Assembly (NCBI RefSeq): GCF_000721175.1
Contig: NZ_JOEZ01000016.1
Coordinates: forward strand, 434,001-498,000
Source of the DNA: Streptomyces anulatus
GTDB taxonomy: Bacteria; Actinomycetota; Actinomycetes; Streptomycetales; Streptomycetaceae
Reading direction: 5' to 3'
Length of the DNA stretch: 64,000 nt
The notes beneath the pieces were generated by a model. That model was not told the DNA's origin. It worked only from the letters and a program-made list of their open reading frames with translations, and did not search any database. A program made the position numbers and the translations under genes. Of this stretch, positions 7,089-15,437 are shown in pieces; within the stretch, counting starts at the first letter, position 1, and each line of letters starts with the position of its first letter.

Positions 7089-8543
7089 TCACGCCTCCGC
7101 CGCTGCCGGCCGGTCCCTTTCCGTCAGGAAGTACCCGGCGAGGAGGGCGCCGGCCAGGACCAGGGCGGAGTTCACGAGGATGGCGGTGGAGACGCCGGAC
7201 AGTATCGCCTCGGGCCCCGTCACGGCCCCCGTCCGGGCGGTGACGACCGCGCTCATCACCGGGATGCCGAGGGCGATGCCGACCTGCTGGGTCATCGTCG
7301 CCAGCCCGGTGGCCCGCCCCTGCTCCTCGTCGGGCAGGCCCGAGGTGGCCGTGACCATGAAGCCGACGATCATCAGCATGTTGCCCACACCGCCGACGAA
7401 GGTGGCAGCCAGCAGGAGCCAGATCCAGGAGCCGGACGTGCCGAGGGCGACGAGGGAGAGCGTGGCGCCGGCCTGGACGACCCCGCCCAGCACGATGGCG
7501 CGCCGGTTGCCGAACCGGCCCACCGCCCGCCCGCCGAGCATCCCGCCGAAGACCGTGCCGACGCCCAGCACGCCGAAGGCGAGGCCGGTGGCCAGCGCGG
7601 AGTAGCCGAGGACCTCCTGGAGGTACAGGGTCAGCAGGAACACCAGCGAGGTCTCGGTGACGAAGGCGATCAGCCCGGCGGCGTTGCCCCAGACGACGCT
7701 CCGCCGCTTCAGGATGTGCATCGGGACGAGCGGCGCGGCGGCCCGCTGCTCGATGCGGACGAACGCGGTCAGGAGGACGGCGCCGGCGGCCAGGGCCGCC
7801 AGGGTGGTCGGGGCGGTCCAGCCGGTCTCGCCGGCCTGGGTGAGTCCGAGGACGAGCAGCAGCAGCCCGCCGGTGACGGTGACCGCGCCGGGCACGTCCA
7901 GCCGGGGCCGCCGCTCCGGCCGGGAGTCGGTGATCACGGACGGGGCCAGGACCACGACCAGGGCCGCGACCGGTACGTTGATGAAGAAGGCCCAGCGCCA
8001 GGAGAGCAGGTCCGTCAGGAGGCCGCCGAGGATCGCTCCGGCGGTGAACCCGGCCGACATCAGGGCCCCGTTGAGCCCCAGCGCCCGTTCGCGCAGCGGA
8101 CCCTCCTTGAACGCGGTGGTGAGCAGCGCGAGTCCGGCGGGGGTGACGGCCGCGGTGGCCAGGCCCTGGAGCACGCGGGCGACGAGGAGGACCTCGGGCG
8201 AGGTGGCGAGGCCGCCGAGCGCGGAGGAGAGACCGAGGACGACCATGCCGCCGATGAACAGGTTCTTGCGGCCGACGAGGTCGGCGACGCGTCCGAAGAG
8301 CAGCGTGAATCCGGCGGCGGCGAGCGCGAAGGACGTGGCGATCCACTGGAGGTGGGCGAGGGAGAAACCGAGCCCTTCCCCGACGACGGGCAGCGCCACG
8401 TTCAGGATCGAGAAGTCCACCGCGATCATGAACTGGGAGCCGAGCAGCAGTGCCAGCACGAGCTTCTGGCGTCTCGTCATGCGGGGGCCGGCGACGCGGG
8501 GGACGGCCGTCGGCCCGGTGGATGCGGGAGCGGTACGGGACAT
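7089..8543 (-). CDS. MFS drug exporter, DHA2 (14-TM) type
   Basis: The protein is 484 residues with about 14 hydrophobic segments. It shows the DHA2 signatures: MIAVDFSILNVALPVVGEGL in TM1, GRVADLVGRKNLF (motif A), LLVARVLQGLATA (motif B) and GFTAGAILGGLL with WRWAFFINVP (motif C and the following loop). It probably extrudes a hydrophobic drug by proton antiport. It is divergent from a tetR gene with a palindrome between them, the classic repressor/exporter arrangement. The substrate is unknown. Confidence 0.92.
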   Translation of the reverse strand: MSRTAPASTGPTAVPRVAGPRMTRRQKLVLALLLGSQFMIAVDFSILNVALPVVGEGLGFSLAHLQWIATSFALAAAGFTLLFGRVADLVGRKNLFIGGMVVLGLSSALGGLATSPEVLLVARVLQGLATAAVTPAGLALLTTAFKEGPLRERALGLNGALMSAGFTAGAILGGLLTDLLSWRWAFFINVPVAALVVVLAPSVITDSRPERRPRLDVPGAVTVTGGLLLLVLGLTQAGETGWTAPTTLAALAAGAVLLTAFVRIEQRAAAPLVPMHILKRRSVVWGNAAGLIAFVTETSLVFLLTLYLQEVLGYSALATGLAFGVLGVGTVFGGMLGGRAVGRFGNRRAIVLGGVVQAGATLSLVALGTSGSWIWLLLAATFVGGVGNMLMIVGFMVTATSGLPDEEQGRATGLATMTQQVGIALGIPVMSAVVTARTGAVTGPEAILSGVSTAILVNSALVLAGALLAGYFLTERDRPAAAEA

Positions 8544-8573
8544 GGCAGGGGTGCCTTCCTGAGCACGGAACGG

Positions 8574-8599
8574 CTTAACGGTTCTATGGTTCCGTTAAG
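8574..8599. promoter_or_regulatory. Operator between the MFS and tetR genes
   Basis: CTTAACGG (8574-8581) and CCGTTAAG (8592-8599) form a perfect 8-bp inverted repeat with a 10-nt spacer. It is AT-richer than its surroundings and lies 31 bp from the exporter start and 52 bp from the tetR start. Probable binding site of the adjacent TetR protein. Confidence 0.65.
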
Positions 8600-8650
8600 G
8601 TGGTGTCACCGTAACAGGGGAAGCGTTGTTAATGGAACTGGAGACCCGTT

Positions 8651-9277
8651 ATGACTTCTGAAGGTGTCGACGCCGACGGTGCGGAGCCGGGCACCGTGCG
8701 CCCCGGCGGCCGCACCGCACGGGTGCGGGAGGCGGTGCTGCGTGCGGCCGGGGACGCGCTGGTCGAGCACGGTTTCGACGGGCTCGACCTGGCCGACGTC
8801 GCCCGGCGGGCCGAGGTGGGCAAGACGACCGTCTACCGGCGCTGGTCCGCTCCCGCCGGGCTGGTGGCCGACCTGCTCACGGACATGGCCGAGCAGTCGC
8901 TGCCGCGCGCGGACACCGGATCGCTGGCCGGGGACCTCAGGGCCAACGCCCGCCTCGTGGTCCGCACGCTGACCGACCCCCGGCAGGGGCGCCTCTTCGT
9001 GGCCGTCATCGCCGCCGCCACCTGCGACCCACGGGCCGCCGACGCGCTGCACCGCTTCTACGCGGCGCGGATCGGGGAGTGGTCCGGCTGTGTCGAAGCG
9101 GCGGTCGAACGCGGTGAACTGCCCGCGGGCACGGACCCGGGCGAGGTGATCGCGGCGGTGTCGGCGCCGCTGTACTACCGGCTGCTCGCCAGTGGCGCTC
9201 CGCTGGACGAGGGGGCGGCCGACCGCGCCGCCGACGCGGCGGCCGCCGCTGCGCGAGCCGGTGTGTTCGTGCGGTGA
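8651..9277 (+). CDS. TetR-family repressor of the divergent MFS exporter
   Basis: The protein is 208 residues. The N-terminal HTH reads VREAVLRAAGDALVEHGFDG, LDLADVARRAEVGKTTVYRR and W, followed by an all-helical ligand-binding domain with a conserved LYYRLLASG segment near the C-terminus (TetR_C_11-like). The start has GGAG 7 nt upstream. Its position opposite the DHA2 exporter and the palindrome between them support local repression relieved by a transported compound. The frame continues past the TGA; see the finding on 9281-9427. Confidence 0.92.
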   Translation: MTSEGVDADGAEPGTVRPGGRTARVREAVLRAAGDALVEHGFDGLDLADVARRAEVGKTTVYRRWSAPAGLVADLLTDMAEQSLPRADTGSLAGDLRANARLVVRTLTDPRQGRLFVAVIAAATCDPRAADALHRFYAARIGEWSGCVEAAVERGELPAGTDPGEVIAAVSAPLYYRLLASGAPLDEGAADRAADAAAAAARAGVFVR

Positions 9278-9295
9278 TTCGTGCTGCGAGAGGCA

Positions 9296-9395
9296 CTGGA
9301 ACGCCGGAGGGCTACCGGCTTCGAGGTGCGGGAACGTCTGAGGGCTATCGGCTTCGAGGCGCTGGAAACGCTCGACGGCGACCGGCTTCGAGGTG
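9296..9395. repeat. Three tandem 33-bp repeats
   Basis: Copies at 9296-9328, 9329-9361 and 9362-9395 share the ending (A/T)CGGCTTCGAGG(T/C)G and the start (C/G)GGAA(A)CG. The 33-bp period keeps reading frame, and the copies fall in an open frame (9281-9427). Confidence 0.85.
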
Positions 9396-9411
9396 CCCGA
9401 CGGCAGATCGA

Positions 9412-9417
9412 TAAAGT
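9412..9417 (+). promoter_or_regulatory. -10 box for a leaderless transcript
   Basis: TAAAGT is followed by 6 nt and the ATG at 9424, with no ribosome binding site between them. Confidence 0.5.
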
Positions 9418-9423
9418 GCCGGA

Positions 9424-10446
9424 ATGATATTCGGTAAAGCCGGGTTCGGGGGTGCCGTCGCCGACTTCGAGGCCGCGGTGACGGCGCAGGACGCCAAACG
9501 GTCCGGCAAGGCGTTCGTCCGGTTGCAGGAGACGTTCGGGCAGGCCAGGGAGTCGGAGCTGCTGGACGGCGGGCCGCGGCTCGCCGCCGTACTGGAGCAG
9601 GTGCCGCCCGGCCCCCGTGCCGTCGTCGCCGTGCTCGTCGGGGCCTGCGTCGAACGCGGTGCGGACGCCGAGCGCTGCGCCCCGGGGGTGCTGGCCGGGC
9701 TGCGGTGGGCCCTGGAGCACGCCCTGGTGTTCACCGAGGCGTGGGCCGCGACCGGTGGCGGCGCGTTTCCCGCCCCGGACGGCGGCGAGCCGGGCCCGGA
9801 GCTCGTGGAGCGGGCCGGCTCCGACGCCGCCGTCGGCTGGTGGACGCTTCCCCAGTGGGAGATGGCCGCCGTCGCCATGCTGAACCACCCCGGCGTGCGG
9901 CGGGCGGCCGGCTCCCGGGGCGAGGTGCTGCGGCTGCTCGGCGCTGTGGAGCGCGCCTCCGGCCTGGAGCTGAAGTCCCTCGCCCACGCCCTCCTGGTGC
10001 TGGACGACGAACCGCTCGTCGTTCTCCACCGGACGAGCGGCACCGGCTATCTCCTGCGGTTCTCCGGCATCGGGGACAACTTCCAGCTGCACACCCTGCT
10101 CGCCGACGCGCTCATAGGCGGCGGCCATGTGGAGGGCCGCGCGCCCTCACCGCAGGAAGCGGCCGTCTGCCGGGAGACCCCCGGGCAGGTGGACACCGTG
10201 GGCTCCTTCGACCTGGTGGCCCCGGACGGCGGACCGATCTGGAACGAGGGCGCCCCGGCCGACATCCCCGTCGTCGACGGCGTCCGGCTGCTGGTCCTGG
10301 ACGAGCCGTCCTACCGCCGGTCCTGGCCCGCGGGCCGCTTCTTCCCCGGCATGCGCGGGGACGTCCTGCTGGAGCGCGCCCTCGACCCGGAGGAGACGGA
10401 GCGCTGGTACGCCCACGTCTCCCCGGTCAAGGACGCCACCGCCTGA
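9424..10446 (+). CDS. Conserved hypothetical protein
   Basis: The protein is 340 residues with no signal peptide or transmembrane segment. It is rich in acidic and small residues; readable features are a mixed alpha/beta middle (VLNHPGVRR-like, LVLDDEPLVVLHRTSGTGY) and a C-terminal half with strands and VRLLVLDEPSYRRSWP. I do not recognise the family. There is no Shine-Dalgarno, but TAAAGT (9412-9417) lies exactly 6 nt before the ATG, so the mRNA is probably leaderless. Convergent with the PhzF gene, 30 bp apart. Confidence 0.8.
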   Translation: MIFGKAGFGGAVADFEAAVTAQDAKRSGKAFVRLQETFGQARESELLDGGPRLAAVLEQVPPGPRAVVAVLVGACVERGADAERCAPGVLAGLRWALEHALVFTEAWAATGGGAFPAPDGGEPGPELVERAGSDAAVGWWTLPQWEMAAVAMLNHPGVRRAAGSRGEVLRLLGAVERASGLELKSLAHALLVLDDEPLVVLHRTSGTGYLLRFSGIGDNFQLHTLLADALIGGGHVEGRAPSPQEAAVCRETPGQVDTVGSFDLVAPDGGPIWNEGAPADIPVVDGVRLLVLDEPSYRRSWPAGRFFPGMRGDVLLERALDPEETERWYAHVSPVKDATA

Positions 10447-10476
10447 ACCGGGCCGCCGGCCTCGGTGCCGCGGTCC

Positions 10477-11331
10477 TCAGCTGATCCGGGCGCCCGTTCC
10501 GCCGACCCGGACCCGGGCGTCGCCCGCGCGCAGTTCGACGGTGAGCGTGCCGGGGCGGCCCATGTCCTCCCCTTGGCGCAGGGTCAGCACGGCCGCATCC
10601 GGTACGAGCCCGAGCTCCCGTGCGTACGCGCCGAACGCCGCGGCCGCCGCGCCCGTCGCCGGGTCCTCGACGACCCCGCCCACCGGGAACGGGTCGCGGA
10701 CGTGGAAGAGCTCCGGTCCCTCGCGCCACACCAGTTGCAGGGTGGTCAGGTCCAGCCGGTGCATCAGCGCTTCGAGGCGCGCGAAGTCGTAGTCCAGGTC
10801 CGCCAGCCGCTCCCGGGTGGCGGCGGCCAGCACCAGGTGCCGGGCCCCCGCGTAGGAGATCCGGGGCGGCAGGGCCGGGTCGAGATCGGTGGCCGCCCAG
10901 TCCAGGGCCGCCAGCGCCTCCGCCAGATCGGCCGCGGTGGTCTCCTCGACCTGCGGGACCACGCTGGTCAGGGTGGCGCGGAGTTCGCCGCCCTCCCGGA
11001 CGACGGAGACCGGCACCTGGCCGGCGGCCGTGGCGAACTCCAGCTCGCCCGGCCCGTCGCGCTCCGCCAGGGCGAGCGCCGTGGCGACCGTGGCGTGGCC
11101 GCAGAACGGCACCTCGGCCTTCGGGCTGAAATAGCGGATCGTGTACGCGCCTTCGCCGGTCCGCCCCGTCAGGAACGCGGACTCGCTGTAGCCCACCTCC
11201 GCCGCGACGGCGAGCATCCGCTCCTCGTCCAGCCCGGAGGCGTCCAGGACGACACCGGCGGGGTTTCCCCCCGCGGGGTCGGCGGAGAAGGCGGTGTAGC
11301 GCAGGACTTCGGGCCCGTGATCAGGTGTCAT
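10477..11331 (-). CDS. PhzF-family isomerase/epimerase
   Basis: The protein is 284 residues with the PhzF two-lobed pattern: LRYTAFSADPAGGNPAGVVL at the N-terminus, YSESAFL (the catalytic Glu region), RYFSPKAEVPFCGHATVATA (the conserved F-x-P-x-x-E-x-x-x-C-G-H-A), and GGVVEDPATGAAAAAFG in the second lobe (D-P-A-T-G-S/A). Family members isomerise small acids, as in phenazine synthesis; most, like this one, are outside phenazine clusters and have unknown substrates. The ATG at 11331 lacks a clear ribosome binding site; TTGACT lies 5 nt upstream. Confidence 0.9.
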   Translation of the reverse strand: MTPDHGPEVLRYTAFSADPAGGNPAGVVLDASGLDEERMLAVAAEVGYSESAFLTGRTGEGAYTIRYFSPKAEVPFCGHATVATALALAERDGPGELEFATAAGQVPVSVVREGGELRATLTSVVPQVEETTAADLAEALAALDWAATDLDPALPPRISYAGARHLVLAAATRERLADLDYDFARLEALMHRLDLTTLQLVWREGPELFHVRDPFPVGGVVEDPATGAAAAAFGAYARELGLVPDAAVLTLRQGEDMGRPGTLTVELRAGDARVRVGGTGARIS

Positions 11332-11444
11332 GCAGCAGTCAACCGAGCCGCCGCTTCCGCCATTCCCGACCCGGTCCCGACCCCGATCCCGGTACGATGT
11401 ATGACGTACGGCGGGTCGGCGGTACTGCGGCACGACGCGCGAAC

Positions 11445-11479
11445 GGGCTGGTCGCGGCCCCCGGTACCGCGACCAGCCC
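11445..11479. terminator. Strong intergenic hairpin
   Basis: A perfect 13-bp stem (GGGCTGGTCGCGG / CCGCGACCAGCCC) with a 9-nt loop. It lies downstream of the SDR gene and a small candidate ORF, both on the minus strand, and ahead of the PhzF gene. No T-run, as usual in Streptomyces. Confidence 0.7.
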
Positions 11480-11494
11480 TCCACGTGCGACCGG

Positions 11495-11578
11495 TCAGTG
11501 GCGGTTCTCGACGCCCTTGTCGGCCTTGGCGGACTTCTTCCAGGAGCAGGAGTCCTGGAGTTCCGCTTGTTCGGTCAC
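11495..11578 (-). CDS. Candidate small ORF (27 aa), uncertain
   Basis: GTG at 11578 to TGA at 11495 encodes a charged peptide ending DKGVENRH with one Cys (DSCSWKKSAK). The frame can extend upstream to a TTG nearer 11600. No Shine-Dalgarno is visible. In favour: it ends 16 nt before a strong hairpin, as a last gene before a terminator would. It is the only candidate in the 315-bp gap 11332-11646, which otherwise shows nothing. Confidence 0.25.
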   Translation of the reverse strand: MTEQAELQDSCSWKKSAKADKGVENRH

Positions 11579-11646
11579 GGGCGGGGAGATGCGCAAATCC
11601 GGTCACATGATGGCCAGTTCGCACCCGCAGGTGATCACGTGCGGGC

Positions 11647-12402
11647 TCAGCCTCGTCCGACGTACGGCATGTTCGTCGCCAGGACCGTGGCGAACTGGAC
11701 GTTAGCCTCCAGCGGCAGTTCGGCCATGTGCAGCACCGTCCGCGCCACGTCGGACGCCGCCATCACCGGTTCCACCGCCAGCTCCCCGCCGGCCTGCAGG
11801 ATCCCGGTCCGCATCCGCTCGGTCATCTCCGTCGCCGCGTTGCCGATGTCGATCTGCCCGCAGGCGATCCGGTAGGGGCGGCCGTCCAGTGACAGCGACT
11901 TCGTCAGCCCGGTGACCGCGTGCTTGGTCGCGGTGTACGCGATCGAGTGCGGGCGCGGCGCGTGGGCGGAGACCGAGCCGTTGTTGATGATCCGGCCGCC
12001 CTGCGGGTCCTGCTCCTTCATCTGCCGGTACGCCGCCTGCGCGCACAGGAACGCACCCGTCAGGTTCACGTCCACGACCGCCCGCCAGTCCTCGGCGGCG
12101 AGGTCCTCCAGCGGTACGCCGCCCGGGCCGAACGCGCCCGCGTTGTTGAACAGCAGGTCCAGCCGGCCGAACCGCTCCCGTACGGCGGTGAAGAGCGCCC
12201 CGACCTCGTCGGCGTCCGTCACGTCCGTGGTGACGCACAGCGCCTCGGTGTCCCCGGCGGCGGCCGCCGTCTCCGCCAGCGGCTCGGCCCGCCGGCCCGC
12301 GAGCGCGAGCGACCAGCCCGCACCCGCGAGGGTGAGCGCGACGGCCCGCCCGATCCCTGATCCCGCACCCGTGACGACGGCGACCTTCTGCTCCGTGTTC
12401 AT
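11647..12402 (-). CDS. Short-chain dehydrogenase/reductase (SDR)
   Basis: The protein is 251 residues, a classical [17 protein letters not shown] (TGxxxGIG NAD(P)-binding), an acidic-free AGRR after beta2 that suggests [19 protein letters not shown] (NNAG), the catalytic Ser in [10 protein letters not shown], and YTATK (YxxxK). Length is typical. The substrate is unknown. The ATG at 12402 was chosen to place the cofactor motif at residue ~10; a longer frame to 12546 has no family homology. Divergent from phoD. Confidence 0.92.
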   Translation of the reverse strand: MNTEQKVAVVTGAGSGIGRAVALTLAGAGWSLALAGRRAEPLAETAAAAGDTEALCVTTDVTDADEVGALFTAVRERFGRLDLLFNNAGAFGPGGVPLEDLAAEDWRAVVDVNLTGAFLCAQAAYRQMKEQDPQGGRIINNGSVSAHAPRPHSIAYTATKHAVTGLTKSLSLDGRPYRIACGQIDIGNAATEMTERMRTGILQAGGELAVEPVMAASDVARTVLHMAELPLEANVQFATVLATNMPYVGRG

Positions 12403-12474
12403 GGCCCGGCAGCGTACGGGACAGGCCGGTGCACAGGGCACGCGGTGCTCATCGACCCGCCATGCGGATGTTGT

Positions 12475-12503
12475 GCACGCGACAACGGTGCGTCGTCGCG
12501 TGC
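12475..12503. promoter_or_regulatory. Inverted repeat upstream of phoD
   Basis: GCACGCGAC (12475-12483) and GTCGCGTGC (12495-12503) form a perfect 9-bp dyad with an 11-nt spacer, about 45 bp before the phoD start. I see no PHO-box-like GTTCACC direct repeats here. Confidence 0.4.
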
Positions 12504-12546
12504 GGCTGCCATGAATCCCGACAGCATCCGGGTTGAGGAGGGGCAT

Positions 12547-14214
12547 ATGACAGCCGCACGGACCATCATGACGCCCGATCAGAACGCCCGAGCGACCGAA
12601 CTTGGCACCGCCGCGCGGTTACTCGAACCGGGGGTGGGGCGCCGGCGCTTCCTGACCGCCACCGGAGCCGCCGCCGCGCTCGCCTTCGCCGTGAACCTGC
12701 CCGCCGCCGGCACGGCGAGCGCCGCCGAACTCGACTCCCGACGGATCACCGAGGACCCGTTCACCCTCGGCGTCGCCTCCGGCGACCCGCACCCCGCGTC
12801 CGTCCTGATCTGGACCCGGCTCGCCCCCCGCCCCTACGAGCCGGGCGGCGGACTGCCGGGCGCGCGGGTCGAGGTGCGCTGGGAGGTGGCCCGCGACGAG
12901 CGCTTCCGCCGCATCGAGCGGCGCGGTTCGGTCACCGCCCACCCGGAGTTCGCGCACAGCGTCCGCGCCGAGGTCCAGGGCCTGGACTCCGGCCGGATCT
13001 ACTACTACCGCTTCCGCACCGGCGGCTGGACCAGCCCGGCCGGCCGCACCCGCACCGCCCCGGCCCCCGGAACCCGTAACAGCTCCCTCACCCTGGCCGC
13101 CGTCTCCTGCCAGGCGTACCACGACGGGTACTTCACCGCCCACCGTCACCTCGCCGCCGAGGACGTCGACGTCGTCTTCCACCTCGGCGACTACCTCTAC
13201 GAGTACGCCGTCACCGCCACCGGCGGCGCGCGCGACTACACCGACCGCACCCTCCCCGCGCACTACAACCGGGAGACGCAGAACCTGGAGGACTACCGGC
13301 TGCGCTACGCCCTCTACAAGTCCGACCCGGACCTGCGCGCCGCCCACGCCGCCCACCCCTTCGTCGTCACCTGGGACGACCACGAGACCGAGAACAACTA
13401 CGCCGGCGAGACCCCGGAGAACGACGTACCCCCCGAGGAGTTCCTGCTGCGCCGGGCCGCCGCGTACCGCGCGTACTGGGAGAACCAGCCGCTGCGCACC
13501 CCGCAGCGCCCCACCGGACCCGACATGCGGCTCTACCGCCGCCTGAAGTTCGGGCGGCTCGCCCAGTTCGACATCCTCGACACCCGCCAGTACCGCAGCG
13601 ACCAGGCGTACGGCGACGGCTGGCGCACCCCCGGCCCCGAGTCCGAGGACCCCGCGCGCACCATGACCGGGGCCGCCCAGGAGCGCTGGCTGATCGACGG
13701 CTGGCGCGCATCGGACGCCACCTGGAACGTCGTCCCGCAGCAGGTCACCTTCGCCCGGCGGCGCAACGTGCCCACCGACGCCTACAAGCTGTCCATGGAC
13801 TCCTGGGACGGCTACCCGGCCTCCCGGCAGCGGGTGCTGGCCGGGGCCGAGGCCGCCGGGGTGGACAACCTGATGGTCCTCACCGGCGACGTCCACGTCT
13901 CCTACGCCTTCGACCTCAAGAAGGACTTCGACGACCCCGCCTCGCGGACCGTCGGCACGGAGATCGTCACCACCTCGATCTCCAGCGGCAAGGACGGCGC
14001 GGACCGGCCCGCCAACTGGGAGAACCAGACCCGCGCCAACCCGCACCTGAAGCACTACAACGGGCGGCGCGGCTACGCGCTCGTCACCCTCGGCACGAAG
14101 GAGGCCCGCGCCGACTTCCGTACGGTGGCGGCCGTCACGACCCCCGGAGCACCGTCCGCCACCGCCGCCTCCTTCGTCACGGAGGCGGGCAACCCGGGGC
14201 TCACGCCCGCGTAA
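12547..14214 (+). CDS. phoD: Tat-exported PhoD-type alkaline phosphatase/phosphodiesterase
   Basis: The protein is 555 residues. A twin-arginine signal ([20 protein letters not shown], residues ~30-50, ending near ASAAE) leads into a PhoD N-terminal domain ([20 protein letters not shown]) and the metallophosphatase core: [16 protein letters not shown] (~214), WDDHETENN (~276), GDVHVSYAF (~447). The family uses Fe/Ca to release phosphate from phosphoesters outside the cell. GAGGAGGGG precedes the ATG. Codon 25 is TTA, so translation should need the bldA tRNA. No PHO box is evident. Confidence 0.92.
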   Translation: MTAARTIMTPDQNARATELGTAARLLEPGVGRRRFLTATGAAAALAFAVNLPAAGTASAAELDSRRITEDPFTLGVASGDPHPASVLIWTRLAPRPYEPGGGLPGARVEVRWEVARDERFRRIERRGSVTAHPEFAHSVRAEVQGLDSGRIYYYRFRTGGWTSPAGRTRTAPAPGTRNSSLTLAAVSCQAYHDGYFTAHRHLAAEDVDVVFHLGDYLYEYAVTATGGARDYTDRTLPAHYNRETQNLEDYRLRYALYKSDPDLRAAHAAHPFVVTWDDHETENNYAGETPENDVPPEEFLLRRAAAYRAYWENQPLRTPQRPTGPDMRLYRRLKFGRLAQFDILDTRQYRSDQAYGDGWRTPGPESEDPARTMTGAAQERWLIDGWRASDATWNVVPQQVTFARRRNVPTDAYKLSMDSWDGYPASRQRVLAGAEAAGVDNLMVLTGDVHVSYAFDLKKDFDDPASRTVGTEIVTTSISSGKDGADRPANWENQTRANPHLKHYNGRRGYALVTLGTKEARADFRTVAAVTTPGAPSATAASFVTEAGNPGLTPA

Positions 14215-14221
14215 GCATCAC

Positions 14222-14317
14222 GCCCGCGCGAAGCCGCGCCCGCGCGAAGCCGCGCCCGCGCGAAGCCGCGCCCGCGCGAAGCCGCGCCCGCGCGAAGCCG
14301 CGCCCGCGCGAAGCCTC
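14222..14317. repeat. Six tandem copies of a 16-bp repeat
   Basis: Six head-to-tail copies of GCCCGCGCGAAGCCGC; the last ends in CTC. They lie between the convergent phoD and Gfo/Idh/MocA genes. Identical copies suggest recent slippage expansion. Confidence 0.95.
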
Positions 14318-14352
14318 GCGCCCACGTAACGTCTCACGCCCGCGTCAGCGGG

Positions 14353-15348
14353 TCAGCGGTCCGCCGGGTAGCGGACGCCGATGCGGTCCCGCACCGCGTC
14401 GAGCGTCCGCATCACCGCCAGCGAACCCTCCAACGGGACGAGCGGGGACTCCAGCTCGCCCGCCCGCACCGCGCGCATCACCTCGGCGGCCTCGTACTGC
14501 ATGCCCGAGAGCCCCAGCGGGCCGGGACCCGACGTGATCGTCTCCGGCTCCTTCCCCGCCCGCCGCAGGACGAAGTGGTCCGGGTGGAAGAAGTCGCGCG
14601 GGATGTCGATCCGCCCGGCCGTGCCGATCACGGTCGCCGCCGTCGGGTGGTGGCCGACGATCGAGCAGGACAGCAGCGCGGTCGCGCCCGAGTCCCAGCC
14701 GAGCAGCATCCCTGTGTTCAGGTCGACGCCCTCCGGGGAGAGCAGCGCGTCCGCCTGCACCCGGTCCGGCTCGCCGAGCAGCAGATGCGCGAACGACACC
14801 GGGTAGACCCCGAGGTCCAGCAGCGCCCCGCCGCCCAGGCCCGGATCGCGCAGCCGGTGCCCCGGAGCGAAGTCGCCCGCGAAGCCGAAGTCCGCCTGTA
14901 CGGTACGGACCTCGCCGATCGCCCCGTCCCGTACCAGCTCGGTCAGCCGGCGGACCACCGGGTTGACGTAGGTCCACATGGCCTCCATCAGGAACAGGCC
15001 GCGTTCCCGGGCCAGCGCCACCAGTTCCCCCGCCTCCCGGCTGTTGAGCGTGAAAGCCTTCTCGCACAGCACATGCCTCCCGGCCTTCAGCGCCAGCCCG
15101 GCCGCCGCGTGGTGCGCCGAGTGCGGCGTGGCCACGTACACCACGTCCACCTCGTCGTCGGCGACGAGCTCCGCCCAGCTGCCGTAGGCCCGCCCGATCC
15201 CGTGCCGCTCGGCGAAGGCCCGCGCCGAGGCCTCCGTCCGGGAGGCCACCGCCACCACCTCGGCGTCGGGCAGTTTCCGCACGTCCGCCGTGAAGGTCGC
15301 GGCTATGCCGCCCGTCGCCAGAACACCCCAGCGCACCGTCCCACCCAT
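14353..15348 (-). CDS. Gfo/Idh/MocA-family NAD(P)-dependent oxidoreductase
   Basis: The protein is 331 residues. The N-terminal Rossmann fold (VRWGVLATGGIAATFTADV) is followed by VDVVYVATPHSAHHAAA and the family signature AGRHVLCEKAFTLNSREA (EKP-like, here EKA). The C-terminal GFO_IDH_MocA domain has LGGGALLDLGVYPVSFA. The family oxidises or reduces sugars and inositols; trans-dihydrodiol dehydrogenases have the same EKA variant. The ATG at 15348 was preferred over an upstream GTG that overlaps its only possible ribosome binding site. Divergent from the Bcr/CflA exporter. Confidence 0.88.
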   Translation of the reverse strand: MGGTVRWGVLATGGIAATFTADVRKLPDAEVVAVASRTEASARAFAERHGIGRAYGSWAELVADDEVDVVYVATPHSAHHAAAGLALKAGRHVLCEKAFTLNSREAGELVALARERGLFLMEAMWTYVNPVVRRLTELVRDGAIGEVRTVQADFGFAGDFAPGHRLRDPGLGGGALLDLGVYPVSFAHLLLGEPDRVQADALLSPEGVDLNTGMLLGWDSGATALLSCSIVGHHPTAATVIGTAGRIDIPRDFFHPDHFVLRRAGKEPETITSGPGPLGLSGMQYEAAEVMRAVRAGELESPLVPLEGSLAVMRTLDAVRDRIGVRYPADR

Positions 15349-15437
15349 GCCCGCCACCCCAGCCCGCCCGATGAAGGTATCGACCACTCCGGTCGAGCTG
15401 AGAGCATAGATGCGGATTCAACGATGTGGAGAAGAGA

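Noticed and set aside
14222..14317. CRISPR array
   Set aside because: The 16-bp units are contiguous, without spacers.
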